Assembly (NCBI RefSeq): GCF_030518195.1
Contig: NZ_JAULSC010000006.1
Coordinates: forward strand, 1 to 64,000
Direction: 5' to 3'
From: Nocardioides cremeus
Lineage (GTDB): Bacteria; Actinomycetota; Actinomycetes; Propionibacteriales; Nocardioidaceae
DNA length: 64,000 nucleotides
Position 1 is the stretch's first letter, and each line of letters begins with the position of its first letter. Positions 29,157 through 38,522 of this stretch are shown here, in pieces. The translations under genes and the position numbers were made by a program. A model generated the notes under the pieces. It was not told the origin of the DNA, ran no database searches, and saw nothing but the letters and a program-made list of their open reading frames with translations.

Positions 29157-29990
29157 GTGCCCGACACCACGCCCCGGCGCCCACCCCTCGACGATCCCCT
29201 TGACACCACACGGCTGGCGGTGCCCGGTCTCCTCGTCGAGGTGGTCGAGGAGTCACCGTCCACCAACGCGCTGGTCGCCGAGCGCGCCCGCGAGGGCGCA
29301 CCCGAGGGCCTGGTGGTCGTCACCGAGCACCAGACCGCCGGGCGCGGACGCCTCGACCGCACCTGGAGCACGCCCGCCCGCTCGGCGCTGACCTTCTCGC
29401 TGCTGCTGCGCCCCCGGCTGCCTGCCGAGCAGTGGCCGTGGCTGCCGCTGCTCACCGGGCACGCCGTGGCCGGGGCGCTGCTCGCCCACGGCTTCCCCGC
29501 CGGGGTCAAGTGGCCCAACGACGTGCTGGTCGAGGACCGCAAGGTCGCCGGCATCCTGGTCGAGCGGGTCGAGACCCCCACCGGCCCCGCGGCCGTGGTG
29601 GGCATCGGCCTCAACGTGCGGCTGCCCGCCGACCTGCTGCCGGTCCCGACCGCCACCTCGCTGCTGGTGGAGGCGCAGGAGCGGGGCGTCGACCTGCCCG
29701 CCCGCGACCGCCTCCTCGTCTCGCTGCTCGAGACCCTGCGTGCCGCCTACGACGCGTGGCAGGCGGGCGGCGACGCGGCCGCCGACCGGCTGCGGGCGGC
29801 GTACGCCGAGGCCTGCGTGACGATCGGGCGCTCGGTGCGCGTCGAGCTGCCGGCGACCGAGGCGCTGGTGGGCACCGCCGTCGGCGTCGACCGCCACGGC
29901 CGGCTGCTGGTGGAGCCCGCCGACCAGGGCCCCGGGGGCGCGGCGGTGGCCGTCTCGGCCGGCGACGTCGTGCACGTGCGTCCGGCGTGA
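29157..29990 (+). CDS. birA: Biotin--[acetyl-CoA-carboxylase] ligase, monofunctional
   Basis: This 277-residue enzyme makes biotinyl-AMP and attaches biotin to the Lys of EAMKM biotinyl domains, in this window those of pyruvate carboxylase and carboxylase alpha. Motifs are the [12 protein letters not shown] nucleotide/biotin loop, VKWPNDVLV with the catalytic Lys, and AGILVE. There is no N-terminal DNA-binding domain, so it is not a bio-operon repressor. The C-terminal SH3-like domain (about 225-275) is present. GTG 29157 is chosen because CAATGT lies 7 nt upstream; GTG 29151 is an alternative. It is divergent from accD. Confidence 0.9.
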   Translation: MPDTTPRRPPLDDPLDTTRLAVPGLLVEVVEESPSTNALVAERAREGAPEGLVVVTEHQTAGRGRLDRTWSTPARSALTFSLLLRPRLPAEQWPWLPLLTGHAVAGALLAHGFPAGVKWPNDVLVEDRKVAGILVERVETPTGPAAVVGIGLNVRLPADLLPVPTATSLLVEAQERGVDLPARDRLLVSLLETLRAAYDAWQAGGDAAADRLRAAYAEACVTIGRSVRVELPATEALVGTAVGVDRHGRLLVEPADQGPGGAAVAVSAGDVVHVRPA

Positions 29991-30026
29991 GCGACGTACG
30001 TCACGCCGGGTGAGAGGATCGGGCTC

Positions 30027-31061
30027 GTGCCGACGAACCGCAGAGTGACCGACGAGGGTGAGCAGCCGGCCCGGGTCACCCACACCGACCTCGAGAGCGC
30101 GATCCTGCGCGACAGCCCGTCGCTCAGCGGCGCCGAGCTGGCACGCACCGCCGAGATCAGCACCGAGCAGGCCAAGCGCCTGTGGCGGGCCCTGGGCTTC
30201 CCCGAGCACGCCGACGACGTCGTGGCCTACCTGCCCTCCGACGCCCGGGCCATCTCGACCCTGCTCGGGGTGATGGCCCAGGGCGTGCTCGACGACGACA
30301 TGGCCGTCAACATGACCCGGGCCCTGGGCCAGACCATGGCCCGGCTCGCCGAGTGGGAGGTCACCGCGCTGGTCCAGCGCGTCGAGCAGCTGCACGAGGA
30401 CGGCGCCGCCGACGAGGCCGGCGGGGTGCCCGGCTCGCGGGTGGGCTCGGCCCTCCAGCTCGTCGAGGACCTCAGCGAGCCCTTCGAGGAGCTGCTGATC
30501 TACGCCTGGCGGCGCCACCTCGCCGCCGCCGCCGCCCGCATCGAGGCCCTGGCCGCCGACGACGAGGACCTGCACACCGTCGAGCTCACGGTCGGCTTCG
30601 CCGACATCGTCGGGTTCACTGCCCTGTCGAACACGCTGACCGAGGAGCGCATCGGCGACCTGGTCGAGCTGTTCGAGATGCGCTGCGCCGACGTGGTGGC
30701 CGCCCAGCGCGGGCGGGTCATCAAGAGCATCGGGGACTCGGTGCTCTTCGTGAACGACGACCCCCTGCGCGCCTACGACACCGCCGAGGGGATCATCAAC
30801 GTGATCGGGCGCGACCCCCGGATGCCCGACGTGCGCGTCGGCCTGGCCAGCGGCTCGGTCGTGCTGCGGCTCGGCGACGTCTTCGGCCCGCCGGTCAACA
30901 TGGCCGCGCGGCTGACCAACGTCGCGCGCCGCAACCGGATCATCACCGACGAGGCCACCTCGCGGCTGCTGCCCGCCGACCAGTTCGAGACCCGTCGGAT
31001 GGCCGCGCGCCCGGTGCGCGGCTTCGGCATCGTCGAGCCGGTCGCCGTACGCCGGCACTGA
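30027..31061 (+). CDS. Class III adenylate cyclase of the Rv1264/Rv2212 type
   Basis: This 344-residue protein is soluble. The C-terminal cyclase domain (about 183-344) has the two metal Asp D193 (FADIVGFT) and D237 (KSIGDSVLF), the adenine-specifying K233 and D284, and transition-state N291 and R295 (NMAARL), so it should be active as a homodimer making cAMP. The N-terminal about 175 residues (LSGAELARTAEISTEQAKRLWRALGF...) resemble the autoinhibitory module of mycobacterial Rv1264 and Rv2212, for which pH and fatty-acid sensing has been described. GTG 30027 follows GAGGAT by 7 nt. Confidence 0.9.
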   Translation: MPTNRRVTDEGEQPARVTHTDLESAILRDSPSLSGAELARTAEISTEQAKRLWRALGFPEHADDVVAYLPSDARAISTLLGVMAQGVLDDDMAVNMTRALGQTMARLAEWEVTALVQRVEQLHEDGAADEAGGVPGSRVGSALQLVEDLSEPFEELLIYAWRRHLAAAAARIEALAADDEDLHTVELTVGFADIVGFTALSNTLTEERIGDLVELFEMRCADVVAAQRGRVIKSIGDSVLFVNDDPLRAYDTAEGIINVIGRDPRMPDVRVGLASGSVVLRLGDVFGPPVNMAARLTNVARRNRIITDEATSRLLPADQFETRRMAARPVRGFGIVEPVAVRRH

Positions 31062-31082
31062 CTCATCCGGTGCTGGTCCGGC

Positions 31083-31221
31083 GCTGTGGTAAAGCGCACC
31101 GTGCTGTTACCGATCTGTGTACCTGGCGGGCTTGTGCAAAGGCCGATGTCCTTTACCTGCCGCGCCCGGTGGGGGTAAAAGGTCGTCGGCGTGTCGGATG
31201 TCATTAAAATGCCAGTGACAT
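31083..31221. promoter_or_regulatory. AT-richer control region with repeated GGTAAA motifs
   Basis: The gap before the short winged-helix gene holds GGTAAA near 31088, TTACC near 31107, CTTTACC near 31151, GGGGTAAAAGG near 31173, and a perfect inverted repeat ATGTCA (31198-31203) / TGACAT (31216-31221). The base composition is visibly less GC-rich than the coding DNA around it. This suggests several protein-binding sites. Confidence 0.4.
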
Positions 31222-31258
31222 TTAGTCCCTTTTACTACCCGTCGGTCTCCGCGCTTCC

Positions 31259-31264
31259 TAGGAT
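31259..31264 (+). promoter_or_regulatory. Leaderless-type -10 hexamer for the winged-helix gene
   Basis: TAGGAT, 6 nt, ATG 31271. Confidence 0.6.
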
Positions 31265-31270
31265 CGCTGC

Positions 31271-31582
31271 ATGATCAATGTCCAGGAGATCAGCCTCGAC
31301 CCCGACACCCGACGAGCCTGGCGCGCAGGCGACGAGATCGCCCTGTCGCGCAAGGAGTTCGACCTGGTGCACGCCCTGATCGCCCGCGCCGGCGACATCG
31401 TCACCCGCGAGGAGCTGATGCGCGACGTGTGGCACACGTCCTTCTGGACGAGCTCGAAGACCATCGACGTGCACCTCGGCTGGGTGCGCCGCAAGCTCGG
31501 TGACGACAGCCGCAACCCGCACCTGATCACCACGATCCGCGGCAAGGGCCTGCGCTTCGAGAAGATCGGCCCCGCCGCCTGA
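31271..31582 (+). CDS. Stand-alone OmpR/PhoB-type winged-helix regulator (no receiver domain)
   Basis: These 103 residues consist of little more than the OmpR/PhoB DNA-binding domain: ALSRKEFDLVHALIARAGDIVTREELMRDVW, then the recognition region KTIDVHLGWVRRKLGDDSRNPHLITTIRGKGLRF. A phospho-acceptor receiver is absent. The gene starts cleanly at its own promoter and no upstream receiver remnant is visible in the gap, so it is probably a natural short regulator rather than a truncation. Its control may be through expression level, given the elaborate upstream region. Targets are unknown. Confidence 0.85.
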   Translation: MINVQEISLDPDTRRAWRAGDEIALSRKEFDLVHALIARAGDIVTREELMRDVWHTSFWTSSKTIDVHLGWVRRKLGDDSRNPHLITTIRGKGLRFEKIGPAA

Positions 31583-31599
31583 GGCACCCGGCCAGGTCC

Positions 31600-31605
31600 T
31601 AGGCT
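31600..31605 (+). promoter_or_regulatory. Leaderless-type -10 hexamer for purK
   Basis: TAGGCT, 6 nt, GTG 31612. Confidence 0.6.
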
Positions 31606-31611
31606 GGCGCC

Positions 31612-32802
31612 GTGCCCGAGCCAGCCGCGTCCACGCCAGCCACGCCCGCGACCGCTCCCACCCTGGCCGTCATCGGTGGGGGACAGCTGGCCCGGATGAT
31701 GGCCCAGCCGGCCATCGCGCTCGGCCTGCCGCTGCGGCTGCTGGCCGAGGCGCCCGGCGTCTCGGCCGCCCAGGTCGTCGTCGACCACCAGGTCGGTGAC
31801 TACCGCGACCTCGAGACGCTGCGCCGCGTGACCGAGGGCTGCGCGGTGGTGACCTTCGACCACGAGCACGTGCCGACCGAGCACCTGCACGCCCTCGAGG
31901 CCGACGGCATCGCGGTGCGCCCCGGCCCCGACGCCCTCGTGCACGCCCAGGACAAGGCGGTCATGCGCGAGCGGCTCACCGCTCTCGGCGTGCCGTGCCC
32001 GCGCCACGCCGTCGTCGACGACGTCGCGGCGGTCGAGGCCTTCGGCTTCCCGTGCGTGCTCAAGACCACGAGAGGCGGCTACGACGGCAAGGGCGTGTGG
32101 GTCGTGCGAAGCGCCGAGGAGTGCGCCGAGCCGCTGCGCACCGCCGCCGAGACGGGTGTCCGGCTGCTGGCCGAGGAGCTCGTCGACTTCCGCCGCGAGC
32201 TCTCCGCGCTGGCGGCCCGCTCGCCGAGCGGCCAGGCGGCGGCGTACCCCGTCGTGGCCTCCACGCAGCTCGACGGCATCTGCCACGAGGTGGTCGCCCC
32301 CGCCCCCGACCTCGACGAGGACCTGGCGGGGCAGGCGCAGTCGATCGCGCTGCGCGTGGCCGGCGAGCTCGACGTGACCGGCGTGCTGGCCGTGGAGCTC
32401 TTCGAGACCACGGACGGGCGGATCCTGGTCAACGAGCTCGCGATGCGGCCCCACAACACCGGGCACTGGACCCAGGACGGCGCGGTGACCTCGCAGTTCG
32501 AGAACCACCTGCGCGCGGTCATGGACCTGCCGCTCGGCTCGCCGGCGCCCCGGGCCCGCTGGACGGTGATGGTCAACATCCTCGGCGGCGAGCGCGCCGA
32601 CGTGGGCCACCTCTACGACGGCTTCCCGCACGCGATGGCGCGCGACCCCCACCTGCGGGTGCACCTGTACGGCAAGGACCTGCGACCCGGTCGCAAGGTC
32701 GGCCACGTCAACGCCTACGGCGACGACCTCGAGGACTGCCTGGAGCGCGCGCGGCACGCCGCCGCCTGGTTCCGCGGCGACCTCGGCGACGAGAGCGAGT
32801 GA
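31612..32802 (+). CDS. purK: 5-(carboxyamino)imidazole ribonucleotide synthase
   Basis: This 396-residue ATP-grasp enzyme converts AIR, ATP and bicarbonate to N5-CAIR in purine synthesis. Motifs are the opening [19 protein letters not shown], the ATP-binding strand [17 protein letters not shown], and the C-terminal [16 protein letters not shown] metal-binding region with the MVNILGG strand. PurE follows after 1 bp, the product being passed on directly. GTG 31612 is fixed by the upstream hexamer; the first about 15 residues are a Pro/Ala/Thr extension. Confidence 0.95.
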   Translation: MPEPAASTPATPATAPTLAVIGGGQLARMMAQPAIALGLPLRLLAEAPGVSAAQVVVDHQVGDYRDLETLRRVTEGCAVVTFDHEHVPTEHLHALEADGIAVRPGPDALVHAQDKAVMRERLTALGVPCPRHAVVDDVAAVEAFGFPCVLKTTRGGYDGKGVWVVRSAEECAEPLRTAAETGVRLLAEELVDFRRELSALAARSPSGQAAAYPVVASTQLDGICHEVVAPAPDLDEDLAGQAQSIALRVAGELDVTGVLAVELFETTDGRILVNELAMRPHNTGHWTQDGAVTSQFENHLRAVMDLPLGSPAPRARWTVMVNILGGERADVGHLYDGFPHAMARDPHLRVHLYGKDLRPGRKVGHVNAYGDDLEDCLERARHAAAWFRGDLGDESE

Positions 32803-32803
32803 G

Positions 32804-33334
32804 ATGACCGACCCCCAGACCCCCCGCGTGGGCATCGTGATGGGCTCCGACTCCGACTGGCCGGTGATGCGTGCGGCCGCCGAGGCGCTCGAGGAGTTCG
32901 GGGTGCCGCACGAGGCCGACGTCGTCTCCGCGCACCGGATGCCGCAGGAGATGATCGACTACGGCCGCGACGCGGCCGGGCGCGGGCTCTCGGTGATCAT
33001 CGCCGGGGCCGGTGGAGCCGCGCACCTGCCCGGCATGCTGGCCGCGGTCACCCCGCTGCCGGTGATCGGGGTCCCGGTGCCGCTGGCCTACCTCGACGGC
33101 ATGGACTCGCTGCTCTCCATCGTCCAGATGCCGGCGGGCGTCCCGGTGGCCACGGTGGCCGTCGGCGGGGCCCGCAACGCGGGCCTGCTGGCGGTGCGGG
33201 TGCTGGCCGCCACCGACCCCGCCCTGCAGGAGCGGATGGTCGCCTTCCAGGAGACGCTGCGCGAGGCCGCCCACGCCAAGGGCGAGGTCGTGCGCCGTGA
33301 GGCCGGTCGCCCGGCGCCGCAGGTCGGGTCCTGA
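32804..33334 (+). CDS. purE: N5-carboxyaminoimidazole ribonucleotide mutase
   Basis: This 176-residue class I PurE rearranges N5-CAIR to CAIR. Signature elements are [13 protein letters not shown], the catalytic-His segment [25 protein letters not shown] and [40 protein letters not shown]. Length and order are normal for the bacterial octameric enzyme. It is in an operon with purK (1-bp gap) and probably with the membrane protein that starts 6 bp after its stop. Confidence 0.95.
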   Translation: MTDPQTPRVGIVMGSDSDWPVMRAAAEALEEFGVPHEADVVSAHRMPQEMIDYGRDAAGRGLSVIIAGAGGAAHLPGMLAAVTPLPVIGVPVPLAYLDGMDSLLSIVQMPAGVPVATVAVGGARNAGLLAVRVLAATDPALQERMVAFQETLREAAHAKGEVVRREAGRPAPQVGS

Positions 33335-33339
33335 CCGAG

Positions 33340-34503
33340 GTGGTGCGGCCGGGCCGCCTGGTCGGGATCGACCTGGCGCGCTGCCTGGCGCTGCTGGCCA
33401 TGATGGCCACCCACCTGCTCGACGAGCGCGACCCCGACGGGACGCTGAGCGCCTCGGCGTGGCTCTTCTCGGGCCGCGCCTCGGCGCTCTTCGCGCTGCT
33501 GGCGGGGGTCAGCCTGGCGCTGATGTCAGGGCGGACCCGGCCGCTGCGCGGTCGGGCGCGGGCCCGCCGCTCGGCCGGGCTGGCCGTGCGCGCCCTCCTG
33601 GTGGCGCTGGTCGGCCTGGCGCTGGGCGAGGTGGACTCGGGGATCGCGGTGATCCTGACCCACTACGGGCTGCTCCTGCTCATGGGCCTGCTCGTGCTGG
33701 GCCTCGGGGCCCGCGCGCTCGCGGTGCTGGCCGCGGTGTGGGTGGTGCTGGGTCCGGTGGTGGCGCAGGTGCTGCGGCCCGAGCTGCCGCCCCGGGGCTT
33801 CGCCAGCCCGTCGTTCGAGCAGCTGGCCGAGCCCGGCCGGCTGCTCTCGGAGCTGCTGTTCACCGGGTACTACCCGATGGCCTCGTGGTTCGCCTACCTG
33901 CTGGCCGGCATGGCGCTCGGACGCCTCGACCTCGCGGGCCTGCGCCGTCGAGTGCTCGCGGCGCTGGCGCTGGCCGGGGGTGCGCTGGCCCTCGCCACGA
34001 CCTGGCTCTCGCACCGCCTGACCGAGCGCGAGGACGTGCTCTCGGCGCTGCTGCCCGGCGTCACCGCGCGCCGGGGGCCCGAGGTCGCCGCCTCACGGCT
34101 GCGCGAGCAGGTCGAGGGCGGGCTCTTCGGCCAGACCCCGGTCGAGGGGCCCTGGCAGTGGCTGCTCGTCGTCGCGCCGCACTCGACCACGCCCTTCGAC
34201 CTCGCCCAGACCATCGGCAGCGCCGTCCTCGTGGTCGCGCTGTGCCTGCTGCTGGTGCGGCTGCTGCCGGGCCCCACGGTCGACGGCGTGGCGGTGGCGG
34301 CGGGAGCCGGCGCGGCCACGCTGAGCCTCTACAGCCTGCACGTACTGATGACCACCGAGGCGGTGTGGCCATCAGAGTCCTCCGACGGCACCGCCGTGCA
34401 GTACGTCGTGGTGCTGGGCCTCGGCGCGCTGCTGGCGGCCACGGGGCGGCGCGGGCCGCTGGAGGCGGCAGTGGCCAGGCTCAGCGACGGCGCCACTCGA
34501 TAG
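33340..34503 (+). CDS. Multi-pass membrane protein, DUF1624/DUF418-like acyltransferase family
   Basis: This 387-residue protein has about nine to ten membrane segments. The first, GIDLARCLALLAMMATHLL, with the downstream YGLLLLMGLLVLGLGARALAVLAAV segment, matches the heparan-alpha-glucosaminide N-acetyltransferase-like (DUF1624) group. The C-terminal SLYSLHVLMTTEAVW helix is DUF418-like. Such proteins are proposed to transfer acyl groups across the membrane onto sugars; no substrate can be assigned. It follows purE with a 5-bp gap. GTG 33340 and GTG 33343 are both possible starts. Its end overlaps the convergent CoA-binding gene by 23 bp. Confidence 0.75.
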   Translation: MVRPGRLVGIDLARCLALLAMMATHLLDERDPDGTLSASAWLFSGRASALFALLAGVSLALMSGRTRPLRGRARARRSAGLAVRALLVALVGLALGEVDSGIAVILTHYGLLLLMGLLVLGLGARALAVLAAVWVVLGPVVAQVLRPELPPRGFASPSFEQLAEPGRLLSELLFTGYYPMASWFAYLLAGMALGRLDLAGLRRRVLAALALAGGALALATTWLSHRLTEREDVLSALLPGVTARRGPEVAASRLREQVEGGLFGQTPVEGPWQWLLVVAPHSTTPFDLAQTIGSAVLVVALCLLLVRLLPGPTVDGVAVAAGAGAATLSLYSLHVLMTTEAVWPSESSDGTAVQYVVVLGLGALLAATGRRGPLEAAVARLSDGATR

Positions 34504-34906
34504 CCGGGCAGGTGTCCATGACCATGGGCACCCCGGCCGCGGTGGTGCGCTCGAAGGCGGCCTGGTCGACCACGCCGAGCTGGAACCACACGCCGCGCGC
34601 ACCGATGCGCACCGCCTCGTCGGCGAACTCGCCGGCGGCCTCGGAGCGGCGGAAGACGTCGACGACGTCGACGGGCACGTCGATGTCGGACAGGGACGCG
34701 AACGCGCGCTCGCCGAGCACCTCCAGGCCGCCGTCCTGCGCAGCCGCGGGGTGCACGGGGATGATCCGCTTGCCGCGGTCCTGCAGCAGCGAGGCGATCG
34801 AGTACGCCGTGCGGCTCGGGTCGCCGGAGAGGCCCACCACCGCCCAGGTCGAGCACTCCTCGAGCATCATCTCCACCCAGGCGGGGTCCTGCCAGCCACG
34901 ACTCAT
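34481..34906 (-). CDS. CoA-binding domain protein (YccU family)
   Basis: This 141-residue single Rossmann-like CoA-binding domain has the nucleotide loop WAVVGLSGDPSRTAYSIASLLQDRGKRIIPVHP, the YGEKAFASLSDI-like segment (here LGERAFASLSDI), VDVFRRSEAAGEFADEAVRIGARGVWFQLGV and the C-terminal DTCPAIEW. Family members resemble the CoA-binding part of succinyl-CoA synthetase; the biochemical role is unclear. ATG 34906 has TAGGCT 6 nt upstream, and the gene is divergent from dps. Confidence 0.88.
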   Translation of the reverse strand: MSRGWQDPAWVEMMLEECSTWAVVGLSGDPSRTAYSIASLLQDRGKRIIPVHPAAAQDGGLEVLGERAFASLSDIDVPVDVVDVFRRSEAAGEFADEAVRIGARGVWFQLGVVDQAAFERTTAAGVPMVMDTCPAIEWRRR

Positions 34907-34912
34907 GGGACG

Positions 34913-34918
34913 AGCCTA
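34913..34918 (-). promoter_or_regulatory. Leaderless-type -10 hexamer for the CoA-binding gene
   Basis: TAGGCT on the minus strand, 6 nt, ATG 34906. Confidence 0.6.
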
Positions 34919-34980
34919 GGCAGCCCCGGAGGGCACGGACGCCCATCCCCAGGGGTGGTGGGTGCCCCTGGGGGCCGGGC

Positions 34981-34986
34981 TAGGTT
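34981..34986 (+). promoter_or_regulatory. Leaderless-type -10 hexamer for dps
   Basis: TAGGTT, 7 nt, ATG 34994. Confidence 0.6.
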
Positions 34987-34993
34987 CGGGCCC

Positions 34994-35539
34994 ATGGCCA
35001 ACATCAAGTACACCGTCCCCGGCATGTCCGACGCCGACGCGGAGCGCGTCATCACGCTCCTGCAGGACCGGCTGCACGCAGCCAACGACCTGCACCTGAC
35101 GCTGAAGCACGTGCACTGGAACGTCGTCGGCCCGCACTTCATCGCCGTGCACGAGATGATCGACCCGCAGGTCGAGGCCGTGCGCGGCTTCGCCGACGAC
35201 CTCGCCGAGCGGATCGCCACCATGGGCGGCTCGCCCAAGGGCACCCCCGGCTCGATCGTGGACAACCGCACCTGGGAGGAGTACTCCCTGGGCCGCGGCA
35301 CCACCCAGGAGCACCTCGGCGCGCTCGACCTCGTCTACCAGGGCGTGATCAGCAGCTACCGCGAGGGCATCAAGGAGCTCGGCGAGCTCGACCCGGTCAC
35401 CGAGGACATGTTCATCTCGCAGACCGACAAGCTCGAGCTGTTCCACTGGTTCATCCGCGCCCACCTCGAGGACAAGGGTGGCTCCCTGTCCACCGAGGGT
35501 GCGTCGTCGGAGGAGGACGCCGCCCAGTCGGCGAGCTGA
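34994..35539 (+). CDS. dps: Dps-family ferritin-like DNA-protection protein
   Basis: This 181-residue protein forms a dodecameric cage that oxidises and stores iron with peroxide and may coat DNA. The inter-subunit ferroxidase ligands have the exact Dps spacing: H41, H53, D57, D68 and E72 (HVHW...HEMID...DDLAE). The C-terminal tail is Ser/Glu/Ala-rich and acidic, not Lys/Arg-rich, so DNA binding through this tail is doubtful. A strong terminator hairpin follows 17 bp after the stop. Confidence 0.93.
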   Translation: MANIKYTVPGMSDADAERVITLLQDRLHAANDLHLTLKHVHWNVVGPHFIAVHEMIDPQVEAVRGFADDLAERIATMGGSPKGTPGSIVDNRTWEEYSLGRGTTQEHLGALDLVYQGVISSYREGIKELGELDPVTEDMFISQTDKLELFHWFIRAHLEDKGGSLSTEGASSEEDAAQSAS

Positions 35540-35556
35540 TCCCCGGCTGGCAGCGA

Positions 35557-35600
35557 CACCGGACGCCCGCGCCCCTCGGGGTGCGGGCGTCCGGTGCATT
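35557..35600 (+). terminator. Strong terminator hairpin after dps
   Basis: A perfect 14-bp stem (35557-35570 with 35583-35596) encloses a 12-nt loop that itself can fold (CCCC/GGGG). Only a short T-poor tail follows, as is common in high-GC genomes. Confidence 0.75.
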
Positions 35601-35647
35601 TCGGTGACCTGCTGCGGCGCTCCCTCGACCGGTGCCACGATCGGGGC

Positions 35648-36412
35648 ATGGCCGTGGGTGACTCACGACGGCGCGTGGAGACCGCGCGCCTGCTGCTGCG
35701 GGCCCGGGCGACCCAGGGCCGGGTGCGTGAAGGCTACGAGAACCAGGTCGTGCGCCTGAACCTGCCGGTGGCGCTCGAGATCGCCCGGCGCTACCGCGGG
35801 CGCGGCATCGCCGACGACGACCTCGACCAGGTGGCCAGCCTGGGCCTGGTCAAGGCGGTGCGCGGCTTCGACCCCAGCCTCGGCGAGGACTTCCTCGGCT
35901 TCGCGGTGCCCACGGTGCGGGGCGAGGTGCGCCGCCACTTCCGCGACGCCGGCTGGGCGGTGCGCCCGCCGCGGGCGGTGCAGGAGCTGCAGGCCCGGGT
36001 CGCGCGCGCCGAGGCGCGGCTGTGCCAGGAGCTCGGGCGTGCCCCGCGGCACTCGGAGATCGCGGTGGCGCTCGACGTGCCGGTCCGGATGGTCGTCGAC
36101 TCCCTCCACGCCACCGGCTGCTTCTCGCCGGTCTCTCTCGACGCCGACTGGGCCGGCCCCGACCAGGAGCCGCCCACGGCGCGGATGGGCGCCCCCGACC
36201 CGGCGTACGCGAGCGCCGAGGCGCGCGTCGCGCTCGCCCCGCTGCTGCGCGACCTCGACGAGCGCGAGCAGACCATGGTGCGGATGCGCTACTTCGAGCA
36301 CGCCACCCAGAGCGAGATCGGCGCGGCCGTCGGCCTCTCCCAGGAGCAGGTCTCCCGCCTGCTCGGCGCACTGCTCGAGCGGCTGCGCCGACAGCTCGCC
36401 GACGCCGCCTAG
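35648..36412 (+). CDS. RNA polymerase sigma factor, SigB/SigF/SigG-type (group 3)
   Basis: This 254-residue sigma factor has region 2 (LNLPVALEIARRYRGRGIADDDLDQVASLGLVKAVRGFDPSLGEDFLGFAVPTVRGEVRRHFRD), region 3 (about 105-165) and region 4 (LDEREQTMVRMRYFEHATQSEIGAAVGLSQEQVSRLLGALLERLR). This is the three-domain layout of actinobacterial stress sigma factors such as SigF/SigB. No anti-sigma or anti-anti-sigma gene adjoins it, which is unusual for the group. ATG 35648 is preferred over GTG-type starts further upstream because it follows CACGAT by 6 nt and the upstream frame lies in the dps terminator. Confidence 0.88.
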   Translation: MAVGDSRRRVETARLLLRARATQGRVREGYENQVVRLNLPVALEIARRYRGRGIADDDLDQVASLGLVKAVRGFDPSLGEDFLGFAVPTVRGEVRRHFRDAGWAVRPPRAVQELQARVARAEARLCQELGRAPRHSEIAVALDVPVRMVVDSLHATGCFSPVSLDADWAGPDQEPPTARMGAPDPAYASAEARVALAPLLRDLDEREQTMVRMRYFEHATQSEIGAAVGLSQEQVSRLLGALLERLRRQLADAA

Positions 36413-36415
36413 GGC

Positions 36416-37296
<881 letters not shown>

Positions 37297-37300
<4 letters not shown>

Positions 37301-38499
37301 CCGGTGGTCCCCTTCGGCAGTCCGGACGGCGAGCACAGGCCCTGGCCGATCCGGTCGGTGTCGTCGTCGATGATCGCCTGGAACATCTGCGGTGCGCGAT
37401 CGGGGTCCCAGTTGACCTGCAGGTCCTGGATCGGCACGCCGCAGGTGAGGCCGCTCTCGCCGTTGACCCGCGTCATCGCCATCGCCCACATGCCCGCGCG
37501 CCAGGGCGTCATGCCCTTGCCGAACTCGACGGTGTCGGTGGCGGCCATGTTGAGGCGCCAGTAGCGCAGCGGGTTGAGCACCGACCAGGGCGAGAGCACC
37601 TCGTCGCCGACCGAGGAGACGACCTCGCGCTGGGCCTGGGCGCGCTGCACGTCGCCGAGGGCCGTGTAGGTCTTGCGGGAGCGGGCGTAGCCCAGCGCCG
37701 TGACGCCGTCGGCCTCCTGGCAGCCGGCCTCCACGTCGAGGTTGGCCAGCGGGTCCTGCATCGCCTTCTCCGGGCAGATCTGCACGCCGCCGACGGCGTC
37801 GACGAGGCCCACGAAGCCGCCGATGCCGATCTCGACGTACTCGTCGACGCGGATGCCGGTGTTCTGCTCGATCGTCTTGACCAGCAGCTTGGGGCCGCCG
37901 AAGGCGTAGGCGGCGTTGATCTTGGTGGTGCCGCGGTCGGGCACCTCGACCAGCGAGTCGCGCGGGATCGACATCAGCAGGTTGGGCCCGGCGCCGGTGT
38001 GCAGCAGCATGATCGTGTCGGTGCGCTGCCCGGCCGCGTTGCCGGTGCCGAACTCCTTGCGCTGGGCGGGGGTCAGCCCCTCGCGCGAGTCGCTGCCGAC
38101 CAGCAGGTACGTCGTGCCGGGCTGCTCGTCGGGGCGCTGGCCGCCGGGCGCGAACGCGACGTCGTCGACGCGGGTCCAGGCGTAGATGGGCACCGCGACC
38201 AGGAAGACGATCCAGGCCACCAGCAGCAGCGCCAGGTGGCGCAGGCGCGGGCGCGGCCGCCAGCCGCGGCCGCCGCGGCCGCCGCGCTGGGTGGGCGGCT
38301 GGGTCGGGGGCTGGGCTGGACGCGGGGTGGGCTGCGGTGCCGGTTGCGGCACCGGGCGCTGGCCGGGGGTCGGTCGCGGCTGCACGGGCATCCGCTGCGT
38401 CGCGTCGGGCTCGGGGGCCGAGCCCTGGCCCTTGCCCCTGCCGTACAACCAGTCGAAGCGCTCTTCGTCGCCGTCCCCGCTGCCGGGCCGCTGTGCCAT
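37297..38499 (-). CDS. LytR-CpsA-Psr (LCP) family wall-polymer ligase
   Basis: These 400 residues comprise a cytoplasmic Pro/Gln-rich N-terminus (about 35-90, a low-complexity PxP run), one membrane anchor (about 93-115; LRHLALLLVAWIVFLVAVPIYAW) and an extracellular LCP domain (LLVGSDSREG, QRTDTIMLLHTG, LMSIPRDSLVEVP, KINAAYAFGGPKLLVKTIEQNTGI, FVGLVDAVGGVQI, GYARSRK). LCP enzymes transfer lipid-linked glycans to peptidoglycan. ATG 38499 is supported by TAGCCT 7 nt upstream; the promoter is shared with the divergent thioesterase gene. Confidence 0.92.
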
Positions 38500-38506
38500 G
38501 CGCCGG

Positions 38507-38516
38507 AGGCTACCGT
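38507..38516. promoter_or_regulatory. Overlapping divergent leaderless promoters
   Basis: The 23-bp gap between ATG 38499 (minus) and ATG 38523 (plus) contains TAGCCT on the minus strand (38512-38507; 7 nt to its ATG) and TACCGT on the plus strand (38511-38516; 6 nt to its ATG). The two hexamers share bases 38511-38512. Confidence 0.6.
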
Positions 38517-38522
38517 GCCGCC

